NCBI GenBank assembly: GCA_021186555.1
Contig: JAJKFL010000005.1
Location: 8,273,178 to 8,337,177, forward strand
Length of the DNA stretch: 64,000 nt
Reading direction: 5' to 3'
Source: Reticulitermes speratus
Taxonomy: Eukaryota > Arthropoda > Insecta > Blattodea > Rhinotermitidae
Made by a program: the position numbers and the translations under genes
The notes under the pieces: model-generated
What the model was told of the DNA's origin: nothing
Database searches by the model: none
The model's input: the letters and a program-made list of their open reading frames with translations, nothing else
Shown here: positions 31,883 to 45,121 of the stretch, piece by piece
Position numbering within the stretch: position 1 is the first letter of the stretch
Layout: each line of letters begins with the position of its first letter

Positions 31883-33254
31883 GTTTCAATGTGTATCCAA
31901 CTTGTGGCCACTCAATGTAATTTTGTGCTGTGTGTGGCCATGAGTGTTTTGTTTTTGTTGGGCAGCTTTTGTGTTCGTATTTTAGACATAATTGGGCCAT
32001 ATGTTCTGCAGAATTACACGTGTATCATGTGGCTGGTTGCCCTTTGAAGTGCCTTGTGTCTTTTTATCATTCTATTAGATGATACATGTTTTGTTATTAA
32101 ATACCCTAGTATTGTTGTATATTTATGACCTGTATGCCCTTTCCTTCCTTTACTTATCCATGTGTACTTAAGACTTTATTTTTTCTTTTGATAGCCCAGG
32201 TGAGGAATTTTCAGTTCAAATTATTTGTACACCTTGTTCTGCCTGATATAATTTGACCCAACTATGTTCCCCATTGTTATATTCATGGGTCAGTTTTCCT
32301 CCCGTATTCTGTATTATGTATTCATCTCTGTTAGTCTCATTAAAGTTTCTAAATACATGTTGTTTTATGTTGTCCACATATATATAGTTTTGACTTTTAC
32401 TTCCTTGCTGTAAATTTCATGTGTATCAAAACCTGCAATTCCTGGTGTGTCATTGTCAAAAACACACAAGTGTGTATCCTGCTTTCACGAAGGTTACTTT
32501 TCTTTCTTTGGTCTATCTACTGGGTGTGTTATATTACTGTAATTAAATATTTCTCACGGTACTTGCGGTGAAACAGGTTATTACTAATCCACATCTGTCA
32601 GTACCTGGCATCAGTCATCGTTATGTGGGATTGGTGTAGGGCATTAGTTTTTATCCTGTTTGTGGTGCTGGGGCCTTGCCTTCAGTAGACATGGCATATG
32701 TTGTAGACTGATTATCTTCTGAAGGAAAGGATGTTCAGGGTGTCACTGAATTTTGCATGTGAAGTGCACAGGTCTAATTGCATCAGTATACCAAACATTG
32801 GACTCAGTATTGTAGAGACTTACAGCAACTTATCTCATGTTGTGTTCACAGATTTGTGAAGCATGAATGCACAATGAAGCATGGAAACAGTTGGCACTCC
32901 AGACTACCGGAGGCTGAGGCCTGAAACACCAGATCAAAGGTAGGATCCGAGGATTTGACTTGAAATTTGCCCCAAGTGTCCAGTCTCGATTTTCATGTCA
33001 AGCTGGATTGCTCCAATTGCTGACTGGGAGATGCAGAACGGACTCTCAAGGAGTTTTCTTTGCCTTTTAGATATTTGGATGCAAAGAATTACTAATAGAA
33101 ACTAATACAAATACTGTACAATTTTAACCTACTTTTACTAATTGTTCAGTTTAAGATATTGATATTTTAACCATCTAGTTTTATAATGTACCATTTACCA
33201 AGTACAGTTCACAACAATGTGTTTTAGCATCAAATGCTCCTTTGTGTCAAAAAT
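31883..33254. other. Intergenic or 5' region of the ABC transporter gene
   Basis: CpG falls sharply here and stays low through the ABCC gene. No coding exon was recognised. The missing 5' exon(s) of the transporter should lie in this stretch or between here and 34.7 kb. Confidence 0.4.
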
Positions 33255-33300
33255 CTCCCTGATAATGGCTATTATTATCAGCTGAAACATTTTGCAGAAG
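33255..33300 (+). ncRNA. Degenerate hammerhead-like motif
   Basis: 'CTGATAATGGCTATTATTA' followed by a short stem, GAAAC and 'attttgca'. Two core positions are changed, so it is a relic. Confidence 0.35.
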
Positions 33301-33409
33301 TAATAATTTTGTCTCCAGAGGAAGCATCTCGCATATGTCTCTGTTTCTGGAAGAGACTATCCAGGTAAAGTAATAATGTGGTAGTTTTTCCATTTGCCTT
33401 CCACATCGC

Positions 33410-33692
33410 AGTACAGCAGCCGTTCAGACCACTCTGGTCACGCCTGTTGCTACACGATCATGAACCACCTCGAGCATCATTTGCTCTGTGCTTCAAGTTG
33501 CTACTGATGTCGCTGCTTCCGGCATCAGGGGAGTTTTTATTGGATTTCCCATCTAGGCATCTCTCTTCATCTGGTTCCTACCCTCTTGATCTGTCCGTCT
33601 TGGGAGACCCTACTGGTAGCAATGCTACCGCTGGCTTAGCTCTCAGAGTCACTGGAACTCACAAGCCCCTCTACCACGGCAAGGTGGAGATA
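33410..33692. repeat. Probable retroelement-derived fragment followed by (AT)n
   Basis: A more GC-rich block ('ccgctggcttagctctcaga', 'ctaccacggcaaggtgg') ending at an (AT)n run (33693-33716). The open frame through it (33378-33770) is low-complexity at its end and matches no known protein. Confidence 0.4.
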
Positions 33693-33724
33693 TTATATAT
33701 ATATATATATATATATCCGCAAAC

Positions 33725-33985
33725 AGTTTCCCAGATACAGCTCAACAACATGTTAACCTCAGTCCTTTAGATTTTTATGTGTGGGGACACTTAAAAAATC
33801 TAGTGTATTCAGCTTCAATAGTAAATGAAGAGACATTGCACCAGCACATTTTTTTATGCCTGTCAAACCATTTGCAACCGCCCCAGGACCGTTGAAAGGG
33901 TGCGACAGTCCATGACCAGACATGTCCATGCATGCATTGATTCAGGTGGAGGACATTTTGAGCGTTTGTTGACTTGATAAACAAT
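33725..33985 (+). pseudogene. Tc1/mariner-superfamily transposase C-terminal fragment
   Basis: Broken frames read SPLDFYVWGHLKNLVY, NEETLHQHIF, then in another frame VRQSMTRHVHACIDSGGGHF, the end of DDE transposases of this superfamily. A frameshift separates the two parts. Confidence 0.6.
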
Positions 33986-34712
33986 AAAAACTCAAATTAA
34001 ATTGGGAACGTGTATTTTGAATGTATTATGTCAGCTGTAAGTAAAATATCACATAGTTAAGGTACGAGTATTTATTGTTCTACAGGAAGCCGAGGCTGTA
34101 GTGCTACTAATGATGATGATAAGGTATTTATTTTTGAATGTAATCTTTCAATTAAAATAAAAAACCACTCATTTCCAGACTTATGTTTATGTGAAATTTT
34201 TTCTTTGCTGTGATGTGGAGAACTCACTCTTATATATAAAGCTTCTTTATCTGTATAGTCTTTATGTTTTTGCTTAGTAAATTAGTATGAACAATGTAGA
34301 CCAGTGGCTGTTATGTCCCATTCAGTTTTAATCCTTCCTCATCTTCATGGATCCTCCTAATATCTCGCTTGATAACAGTGATATGTCTGATTAATTACTG
34401 CTCATGCTTATCACCCTTTTTATAAATATGGGCAATCACAGACTCCTTCCACACTTCAGGCAATTCTTCCTTGTTCCAAACAGAATTAATATGTCTATGA
34501 ATTTCAGAACATATTCTTATACCATTGTCAATTTTAAGTTGTTAGATTTAAATATTGTTCAGGTTTTTTAATTGAATTTGTTTGATTTCTTGAGAAACAT
34601 GCATGACAAGCCAGTTGTGGTTAAATAAAGCTCCATTAATGGGCTTTTTTAATGATGACATGACCTTACACCTGACAGATTAAATATGAAAGCTAATTTA
34701 CTGTTGAAATAG

Positions 34713-34880
34713 TACTGATGGCAGCAACATTGTGGAAAATCAGCAGGATGGTCCACCCCCTGTTCCTTCTCGGGTACACTTGCCTACCAAAACACCTACT
34801 GTGCGGTATGTGCCTGACAGTGGCTGGTCACGTTACTGGGTGGCTGTGAAGTCCTTAGTTCCATTCAGGAGGACCCATGG
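34713..34880 (+). CDS. ABCC exon a (N-terminal cytosolic tail)
   Basis: Encodes polar, Pro-rich sequence then [13 protein letters not shown] and VPFRRTHG. Acceptor gaaatag, donor gtgagt; 168 bp, entered in phase 2, so coding sequence precedes it. Confidence 0.8.
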
Positions 34881-37800
34881 GTGAGTACAGGTACTATTGT
34901 TATTTTGCATAGAACTTAAAAGGTGAGAGAAATTCTGGGGTTTTTTAGGTAAAGTACTCCCTCTTGATATTGTTTAATACATCCTGTGAATTCCTATGCC
35001 TGCAAAGATACGATACCCATAATTTTTTTGAAAGAAATAAATGGAATTTGTCATCTTATCCTTCACATAGTACATCAAGTTGGCCTTTGATGGATGTCAC
35101 AAAACTGAATATTTTCATCATTTATACATGTTCTCAATTGTCTGCTTCTCTTGGCTTATATTTTATCAGTTGTTTTACGTTCAATGAGATGTTTTCCTCA
35201 ACTTGTGTTATAGTCCCTCTAAAGTGATGAGGCTTTGAGAACTTAACCCACAGTGCGATAACTATTATGAAGTGCTGTGGGATATTTTGGTATATGAAGT
35301 CTGTCCAAAACCTCAGAGTTTGGCTACATTATTACAGGTCTTGCCACTGGATGGATGCTTATGGCAGGGGTGCACCAATCCCGGGTGTCAGATCACCGTG
35401 GTGACTAAATTTTGTACTGTGGCGCTTAATAGTTTTGGGTCCTCAGTATGGAACTTGCTTCATGTCACCCTTCTGGCACCTAGAATTTTGAGATGATTCC
35501 TACATTTTTGGGAAATTTGTGCACTCCTGGCTTATGGTGTAATCAGAACTAGATTAACCTTAATGCTGACAGTGGAATGAGAGTAAGCAAACAGTTTCAT
35601 GGAGTATAATGTTTCCTGGAATGTGATGCCTTGTAGTTTGATAGAAATCTACTGATGTTCCTTTCAAATATCATTAAATTTCTACTCGACTCTGCTGCAT
35701 CACATTCCATCTTTGTAGTCACTGTTGTAAGAACTTAGTTCTCAGGTATAATTTCGTACCTCCAGCTATTCACGTGCCATTCCTGTGGACCAGGTGGGCC
35801 TGTTTTCATATGCTACATTCAACTGGCTGTGGAGCACTGTGGGTGAGATAGATGACACTAACCTGCCTACGTGCTCATCGTTTGACTCCTGTGATATCAA
35901 TGGACAGAGGTAAGGCTTGGTGCCAACTGTGTTATATTGGTACACATGTTGTGAGAGGTTCAGCATTAATTGCGGTTTTTAATTTAATACAGACTTCATT
36001 ATATCTGGAGAGAGGAGGGTGTGCACACAGGGCAGCTGGCCACATCCATGTTCACTGTGATGTGGAAGTTTGTGCGAACACGTGTCATCATTGCTGTCCT
36101 CATCTACGTGTTGGGTATAGCATTCAGCGTTCAAGGGCCCGTAAGAAATCTATTTTGAACCTGACATTTTCTGATGTAGTATTATGCTAATCTAGTTTGA
36201 CTCTGCATAAGTACCTATCTTCTTACCTATGTGTTGGTAGATGCTTACACGTTTTTTGCTTCAGAAATTCTAGAGATAAGGTTTATTGTCTACTGTATTA
36301 ATTTGCCATATTTTTAATTCTCAAAAGGAGACATCAAATGCCTTTTCAATATTTAAAATTTATGCATGTATGAAGCAATTCTGACAATCTTAGTCACTAG
36401 TTTACTGGCACTCTGTACACATGTGTGCACATACAGAATTTATCTGTCTTGAATCTCCAATTATTTTGTCAGTTCTCATGCTCATGTATGTTTCACAGCT
36501 GAGAAAGTCAATCTTATATTTTTGATGAGAGATTTGAGGTTCACATAGCCTCTCTGATGAAAGTTCTAATCTTCTGGAATGTGACACCATGTGGATTAGT
36601 ATGCAGATAATGACATTGTGGAGGAGCTTGCTGCATCCATCTTTGGGGTACTCTTCTGCCCTGAGGATGGAACCTTTATACTTTCTGCTTTCAAACTTCA
36701 GAATGTTAAAGAAACATATTATGTATATCAATAAACAGCATGTAGGTTATTCAGTCAGCACCAGGACCGTCACGAGGTCTGGTACTGGGTGGTCCATGGT
36801 TTACCCAAATATCAACTGGCTCAGCCAGGGCCCTACCAAGCAAAATTCCACTTGGAAGGATATAATGTAGGTACTCATAAAGTAAAACATGAAATCATCT
36901 GAAAGATGTTTGTCTCATTATTTTAACATATTATTACTGTCTAATACTTGAGTTATGCTTATATCCTTACATACATGCATACATACATATATATACATAT
37001 ACATTCACCGATCCAATATCCACGCAAGTAGGATTGGATATGGAATTCGTCAAGAACAGAGTAGATTGCAGTATGCAATCAAGTCAAAACACTGAGATAC
37101 AAATGAGATACAAAGTTACATAGAATTAGTAAAACACTATAAATATCAAGAAAATTCATACTCACTCACTAAGACAAGATAAATATATGGATTACAATAA
37201 ATAATAACAAGTCAACATTTGAAAATTAAGTATAATAAAGGACATACACAGAATACACATATATGTTGCTAATAATAATGAACTACAAAAGGAGTGCAAC
37301 AGCAGTTGAAAAATTATTTGTTGCTGGTTAACTGTCTGAATCCCTAAATACTGTAAAGGCTTTACAGTAAAAGATTATGTTTACAATTTTTGTAAACATG
37401 GATATTGTAAAATTAAATATTCTGAGGTGTCAACAGAAAGAATAAACCATCAAGTTACCACACATAACCATTTTTTTACTGTTACAACTCCAGATCTGTC
37501 TCCGACACGTTTTGATCCTTACTGGATCATCTTCAGGGAGAAATTCCTGATAGATACAAAGTAATTGTCAGTCCTTACATTATTTGTTATACTTTTTAAT
37601 AATATTACACATACAGTTGTATGTTCTCTTTTAATATACCGGTAGTTGTACACAGCCTGAGGATGGCTTGACATAACCTTAAGATGTAGCAGAGTGTGGA
37701 TTTTAATAAACAAGTGTTTTGTAAGATGGTTAGTTATTATTGGTGTGTTTGTGTGCACGCACTTGTGCGCAAGCCCGTGCACACAAGCAAGCAATGGGCT

Positions 37801-39286
37801 GAATCATATCAAATTTATACTTTCCATTATAAAATATTTTTATTATAAAATCTGCTAAAATCCTTTAAAACTGTTTTGTTATTGTGTTACTGTATGTAGT
37901 TTCCTTCTGTTATTATTTTGTATTATCATTATTTTTATATTACGGTTAATGTATGCTCAACCTTTTTGACATTTTAAAATGATACATAACAGATTACTAG
38001 TGAAATAAGTTAGATTGCCTCTACTACATATTTTGCTGACTTACATCGATTTAAGTATCCGTAAGTGTCTATTGTAATATATTCTGAAGTCTTATCTGAA
38101 CCATAATGTAATATTTTTGTTGGGTTCCAGCATTTTTGTTCTTTGTATGTACGCATCTGTTATTTCACTAGATATCAGAATTTCATCCGGGTGCAGGCTT
38201 ACATCTTTATAAATCTGAAAACAGGTTTGTATGGAAGTAAAACAAATTTTTACTGATTTCAGCATATGTTACTGTAAAAAATTTTAGAATAGAAAGTGAA
38301 ACAAATAGTGTACGGCCTGACAATGACTTTTGTATTCATCAGTTTTTTCTACCTGAAGATGATCCAGTAGCCTACAGATCAAAACATTTAGGAGATAGAC
38401 GAAAATGGAGGAAATGGTGGGCCCTTTAAGCATCTTTTATTCCCTTTTTTAAGGTGATTAATCCCATTGTGTTACAAACAATAAAACCAGCTTCTTTGTC
38501 CATTCAATTGATTGGATTTATCTTTTCTTCCTATGAATGTGACTGCATTCTGGAAAGACTGTAGGGCCTCACCCATTTTGTGCCTTTTATTGTGACAATA
38601 AAATTGGCATAATAAAAGTAAGGCCTACTGCCTTGCTTCCAAATCTCAGCACCAAAAAATTTTGCCACCAGAAATAATCTTGGTGCTCAGCTTTCTCATG
38701 GTTGTGGGCTATGGCTTTAAACATATACAGAAACTCTATTGTTGGCCGTTCGTTCTGTTTTTGTAGAAGCTTTCACAAAGTTGCAAAACACAACTGTTAG
38801 CTTCATTATGTCCGTCCGTCTGTATGGAATAACTATGCTCCCGCTTGATGGATTTCTGACAAAAATTTTTTGTGAAGTTTTGTAGTGGGGTGTTTTATTA
38901 AAATATGCAAGTGAACCTAATTTTGGTTAAAATTGAACGAAAATAGCTGGTACTTTACCTGAAAGCCTACGTATGTTTGTGATAGCTTTGGTTATTAGCG
39001 TGATTGCTGTTAATCTGCGATGTCATCATGCGATTTGTGATGCATAATTAAGGAAAATGAAAACGGGTAGACATAATATTTTATATTTATTGATTATGTA
39101 CAGGAATATGAAATCTGGTATGTAGAGAGACTGTGAATATACCTACAAATTGGGTACAACGTTTTTAAACTGGCAATTACAAAATATTTTGATGTGGTGA
39201 GGATTTGAGGTTATGTCTGAACAACGAATTTTATGGGAGCAAGGTTGACAAATAGGAAATTCTGCAAAGAAATATAACAACATGCC

Positions 39287-39327
<41 letters not shown>

Positions 39328-39429
39328 TCTGTAGTCTGTCTTATGACAGGTCCGTAGCCTCTTCCAAAGCGAGTTCTCCACAGGGTGCGATCTAGTGCTT
39401 CCTGTTTCAATTTCCAGTATCTTCTTTAA

Positions 39430-39468
<39 letters not shown>

Positions 39469-42400
39469 TCTGTAATATTTGTACAGTTTTGAATGACAAA
39501 AGTTTTGACCCCAGTGGATTAAGTGGCATGATGTGATATGGTATGAAAATGAGTTTCATGAATAATTTCATGAATTTGAAAAATTGGCGTGAAGATTCAG
39601 GAGCTCACATTACACTTGTAATGCCATTCATTAGATTTGGCAAAACTGGAATAGACTTTTGCGTGAGTAATGCCATGAAATTAAGGTTATGCATATCACT
39701 GTGTTTTACCCCTGGGAGAAAGAACCCCGGTACCTGAATGGGAGGCTTGATGGGCCCCAGAGCCAGTCTGGTTGTGCTGGAATAAGAAATCTCTTGCCTC
39801 TGCCGATTATTGAACCCCAGATTGTCCAGCCTGTAGCCTAGTCATTAGACCGAGCAACTCTGGCTCCATGCGAAAGTTAATTGCCATATTTTTTGTGAGA
39901 ATATACATGCCTCCCTCTAGTGCCAAGGGTAAGAGTGAGTAAAGCTATACCTCTACTCCCATATGTGTCTTCATGGCATGTGCAGAGACGACTTTTCCTG
40001 TATGTACTCTTCACTGGTAGTAACAAACCATTTTATTGTTCAGTTTGGCTCAAATGATAATGCTTCTGGCTTGTGTTCAGAAAGTGCCTGGTATGAATCT
40101 TGGCTGGGACACTGACTAGCCTGACTGAGGTTTTTAATGGTTTTCTTCAGTCTCTTTAGGAGACTTCTGCATCAGTACCTTAATCATTCCACCATCACTT
40201 CCTTCCATCCTTTGATATTCATTATTCTCTACCACCTGAGAATTCGATACCATGTTATAAGTGGCAGATATGTGTATGTAAGTTGATATACATACATACA
40301 TATATACATAGTATGTATTAAAACACTTAGTGCTGTGGACTCTGTGTAAATTCGTGTGTTCATGTGCTTGCAGTTAGATACAATAACTTGTAATTTTGCC
40401 TGATTTATGCTTTGTGGATCCTTCACATTTGACTTTACATTAATCTGTTATTCAGTTATTCACCTGTCATGTTTGTGGAATCTTCTGAAACATTTGAGGG
40501 GCCTGGAATATGATGTATTGTTTTACTTTTTCACAGGTGATTTGTCTGAAAGGCTTTCTGTTTGCTCTGAATGGCAGTTCAAACACTAATGATGGTAACT
40601 ATACCAATGAAACAGCAACTGAAGACATCATTGCCATGGACCCCAAAGTCGAGGCATTGATTTGGGCAGTGGGTCTAGTTGTTACTGAACTGGTTTCAGT
40701 GTTGCTGACTGCTTGGAGCTTGAGCATTGTTTGTAGGTTAGCATGTTCAAATAAGGTCACTTGAATGTGGAGCGACTTGTTTTTACAAATAGGTTGTAAG
40801 AGCAGAATCACTATGGCATTGTCATTGAATAGTTAGTAATGAATGGCACTAGTTAATTCCAGATTAACTGGTCACTGGGGCATAGGCATTGCATTTGGGA
40901 TAGAGAACATACAACTACCAAATGTTTGTACAAAATTGAATGTTAAAATGTGTGTTTGGTTTATTTCTAATGTTTTCACAATTGAAAGTAACAAATAATG
41001 TACAGCTGAGTTGACAGAAAGCCACAAAGCTACAGCATAAATTAGTGGATCTCCATAACTCATAACCCAACCGTAATGTGAGTCTGTAATATCGTTGTAA
41101 GATTATGAAGTTCCTGGAATAATTATCATGCAGCCTATCCTGTTACATGACACTTGATCACATTGAAGATGTGTCTGTGCATGTTTTACCTGGGCAGGCT
41201 GTGACAGAGATAAGAGGTGTGTGTTAGTATCTCATTGAAAAATGAGACCCTTGAATTTGGAGCAAAGAAGTGACATTAAATTTTGTATGGAATAAGGAAA
41301 TAATTCATGTGAAATGTGTGCAATGGTGTCTGAAGCATATGGCACCAAAGGTGAGAAGACATCAAGCATTTTCAAGTGACATAAATGTTTCAAAAGATGG
41401 TTAAGAGAATATGGGAGGTATCAAAGAAGTGTTCATCCAAACACGCATAGATTTGATGAAAATTTTGAAAAGTCTGGGTTCTTTTTTGTTTGGACAAGGC
41501 CATACAGTCAGCCAGGCTTATTATGTAGAAATATTGACCAGGTTATGTGAAGTGGTGCATAGAAAAAGGTGTGAACTTTGGCTTCACAATTGGTTCATCC
41601 CTTAAGGCAGGGGTCGGCAAACATTTTTTGTAAAGGGCCAAATAGTAAATATTTTAGGCTCTGCGGGCCAAGAGGCAAACTCGATGATATTTATGTAGGT
41701 AGGCCTACTTAAATAACAAAAAAAAAACAAGTTTTCACAAATGTATTGAACAAAATGTAATGTAATAATAATAATAATAATAATAAGTAGAAAGCAATTG
41801 TTTGAAATACAGCTATACTAATGAGAAGAATGGAATTGCTTTTTTTGAGATAACATTTCACCAAATTGGGGTTCAAAGTTAGTACTCCCTATCATCACAA
41901 TTGATTGCAAATGTTCACTGGAAACGCTGCCGAATTATAACTGCGTGGCGTCACAGCAGAGGCCACCAAGCAGCGTGCGAATGCGAAGCTATACGAGCGC
42001 CACATATGGTTCCGTTATAGTGCGTACTTTGAAATTTTAAAGAATTTGAAAATGTAAAATCCATTCTTAGCTCGCGGGCCGTACAAAAAGAGGCGGCGGG
42101 CTGGATTTAGCCCGCGGGCCGTAGTTTGTCGACCCCTGCCTTAAGGCAATGCTCCAGCTCATTGAGCACTCCCTGTCAAGCAGTGTGTGACAGAAACATC
42201 TATTGTTTGGCTGGAACACCGCCACCTCCCTCCCATTCACCACACCAGATCTGGCTCCCAGTGACTTCTGTCTGCTTCCAAATTGAAGTTCAGCTTGAAG
42301 GGACAGAGACTAAAGATATCAAAGACATTCAGAAAAATGTGATGGCTGCACTGACATGTTTCCAGAAGTTACAGTGTCACTACTCTGAAAGTGATCCCTC

Positions 42401-45084
42401 TCTTTAAGCTGTAGGTATACAGGGATATTTACAGTGAAATCATTCTGGGAACTTTGTGACCACGCTGTGTGTTTATGTGTATCTATATATTTATATCAGC
42501 TTGGAGAAAGAGAAGACATATCACTACATTGTAATTATGTGTCTTTCTGAAATCACATACAAATTTTAGTAGGAAATGTGAAAGCACCAACTTTACATGC
42601 CGCTACCGGAAATTGGGCTAAGGTATGAAAAGTGTGTACAGTTATTAAGTTATGAATTTTGTTATTTGAGGTATTGCCACTTGTATGTAACTAGAGTTGA
42701 ACATACTGGGAAACCTGTAACGAACCCAGTACGGAAATTTTTCTGTCACTGGCTTATTCTATCCAATGCAGACCAATTGATTCAAAATTTTGTCCTTATT
42801 ATGCCCCTCTTGTATGCATGCCACTATGAATTGTGTTCCAGAACTGCAACACGGTTGCGCTCAGCAAGCATGGCTCTTATCTACAAGAAGCTGGTGCACC
42901 TTTCCAACCTAAACATCATCTCAACACAACAGGTAAGCGTGTTCTAGACATTCACCAACAAAATGCACAAATCACTAACAAGGTGCAATTAGCCCCTTAT
43001 CATAATCAAACCCTACACATGTTTGGCTCTCTATGAGCCATCATCAGGGGTTTTTCAATAGTGCTTTTCAAATGCTGGATAGATCTGCTAATGACACTCG
43101 TAAAGTTTTACACTGTTTACGTGTGTCATTAGCAGATCTATCCAGCATTTGAAAAGCACTATTGAAAAACCCCTGATGATGGCTCATAGAGAGCCGAAAC
43201 ATGTGTAGGGTTTGATTATGATAAGGGGCTAGTTGCACCTTGTTAGTGATTTGTGCATTTTGTTGGTGAATGTCTAGAATAATAAAAATGCACGGTGAAT
43301 TAAGACTAAAGGTAAGCATGTGTTTGTGTGCACAGTAGACATATGGATTGGTTAGATTTCTGAACTTCTGCTTTTTTCCAGATGGTCAGTCTCATGGGGA
43401 CAGATGGACAGAAGTTGTATGAGGCGGTGTCTTATGGTTTCCACATCATTACAGCACCCATCGTATTTCTGTACTGTATTGTGTCCTGTACCTTCATTTT
43501 GACCAGTAGCAGTCTTGATGTGGTAATAACAATGTCTGTGTTCCTTATCACATGTCCACTCCTGGTGAGTTTTAGTACAAAGATTCATTTGTGTTTAAAT
43601 GAACTTCTTTTTTTTTTGTCAAGAATAAATGTTCAGTACAGATGAAGGGATTTAAAGCCTAATATTTAATCAAGTGCTTCTTGTAACTTTAGAATGCTTT
43701 AATTTTCTTAGACATTACTTAACAGTGTACATTAAAGATAATAAGTGGGGGAAGAGACATTTACATGAGGAGTAATTTGGCACAGTTTGATGTTGTCTGT
43801 TTCCTAGTATCAGTGTTTTATTGTCCTAGTCTTACCACAGCTGTGTTCTGTTCTTTAAATACTCTCGCAACTCTGCTACATGTTTTGGCAATTGCTTTGC
43901 TGTCATGGATATAGTTGACACGAAGAACAGCAGATCATTTCAACTGTTTGAAATTATGGATTACCATAACATACAATTAAAATTATGTAAAACTGTCACT
44001 TGAACACATATGCATAAGATAATTATGATATGATCATAGCCTGTCATCATCATACTTTACCGTTCGGTTATAAACACATGCAATTGCTCACTGTCACACT
44101 TATTACAGCTTCACTTAGATACTGGATGAGGCAGTGGACTGTTAATTTTGTAGACTTATTATTTTCAAGTCATATTGTACTTGTTGTAAAATTCTGGTCT
44201 TCTATGAAAGTATTTATGTTTGAAGGGGTGTCATGTTGTAACGGTTCTAATTTTGTATGCATGCATTTGTAGTCTGAAATATGTAACAGTTCACTTATTG
44301 TGTAAAAAAATATTTAATGAGAGCAAAAAATGAAGAAGAATTATGATATATGATTATGTATCTGGTACTTGTACAGCGTGTACCAGGAGGAATGTGCCTT
44401 ACTTTGGGAGAAAATTCATTAGGTTAATTTACATGATATTACCAAACATACCTCTGTCAAAACTTGAATGGTTATGAAGAAAATGATGTGAAAAAATGTG
44501 GTCTTTCTTGTGGTTCCACATACTGTATCTGTATAACATGCTGTGTTATCCATACACTGCGCAGGTCTGACCTTGAGCCAATCAGCACGCCAAGCCATAT
44601 GCCGGCCAGTAAAGTGCTTGGAAACCTAAGGACAATTTTTATGAAAGTGGTCCAAGTTTTTGTAACTTACGCTATGTTTTTATGTCACTCACATATTCCT
44701 TAGATGTTAAGTACAAGTGTTAAAATTACAGAAGCTACATATCCCTCTTTGGACTACTTGGACTGCTTAACCCCTGAAGATGGGACTGATAGGTTGTCCC
44801 AAAACATCGGTAACTAACAACCAATCAACACTATGTAACTTCCCAGAAGAGGGAAGATCTCAGATTCCTCCTCATTTTTATATGTATTTGGTAATCGATA
44901 AATGTTTAACCGATGTCATTCTTTAAAACTTACCTTGTCATCATCTCCATAACCTTTCAACTTTGGATGTAGGTATGTTTGGTTATATCAGTTTAATTTA
45001 ACGTGCAGAACATTTTCCTGAAGTATGGCACATTTCTCCCGGCACACCTGCATGTCAAGGGTGAGAGGGTGTTGAACCAGTATC

Positions 45085-45121
<37 letters not shown>

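Larger units (their letters stand above)
42943..43310. mobile_element. Penelope-like foldback element 7 at an ABCC splice donor
   Basis: Arms 'tctagacattcaccaacaaa' and 'ttttgttggtgaatgtctag', nearly perfect for about 160 bp each, with a right tail 'aataataaaaatgcacggtg'. Flanking duplication 'ggtaagcgtgt' (42932-42942) and 'ggtaagcatgt' (43311-43321), 10 of 11 matching. The duplicated sequence is the donor of ABCC exon e. Confidence 0.92.

Noticed and set aside
33378..33770. 130-codon ORF upstream of the ABCC gene
   Set aside because: Ends in translated (AT)n and a different transposase fragment; does not join in phase to ABCC exon a.
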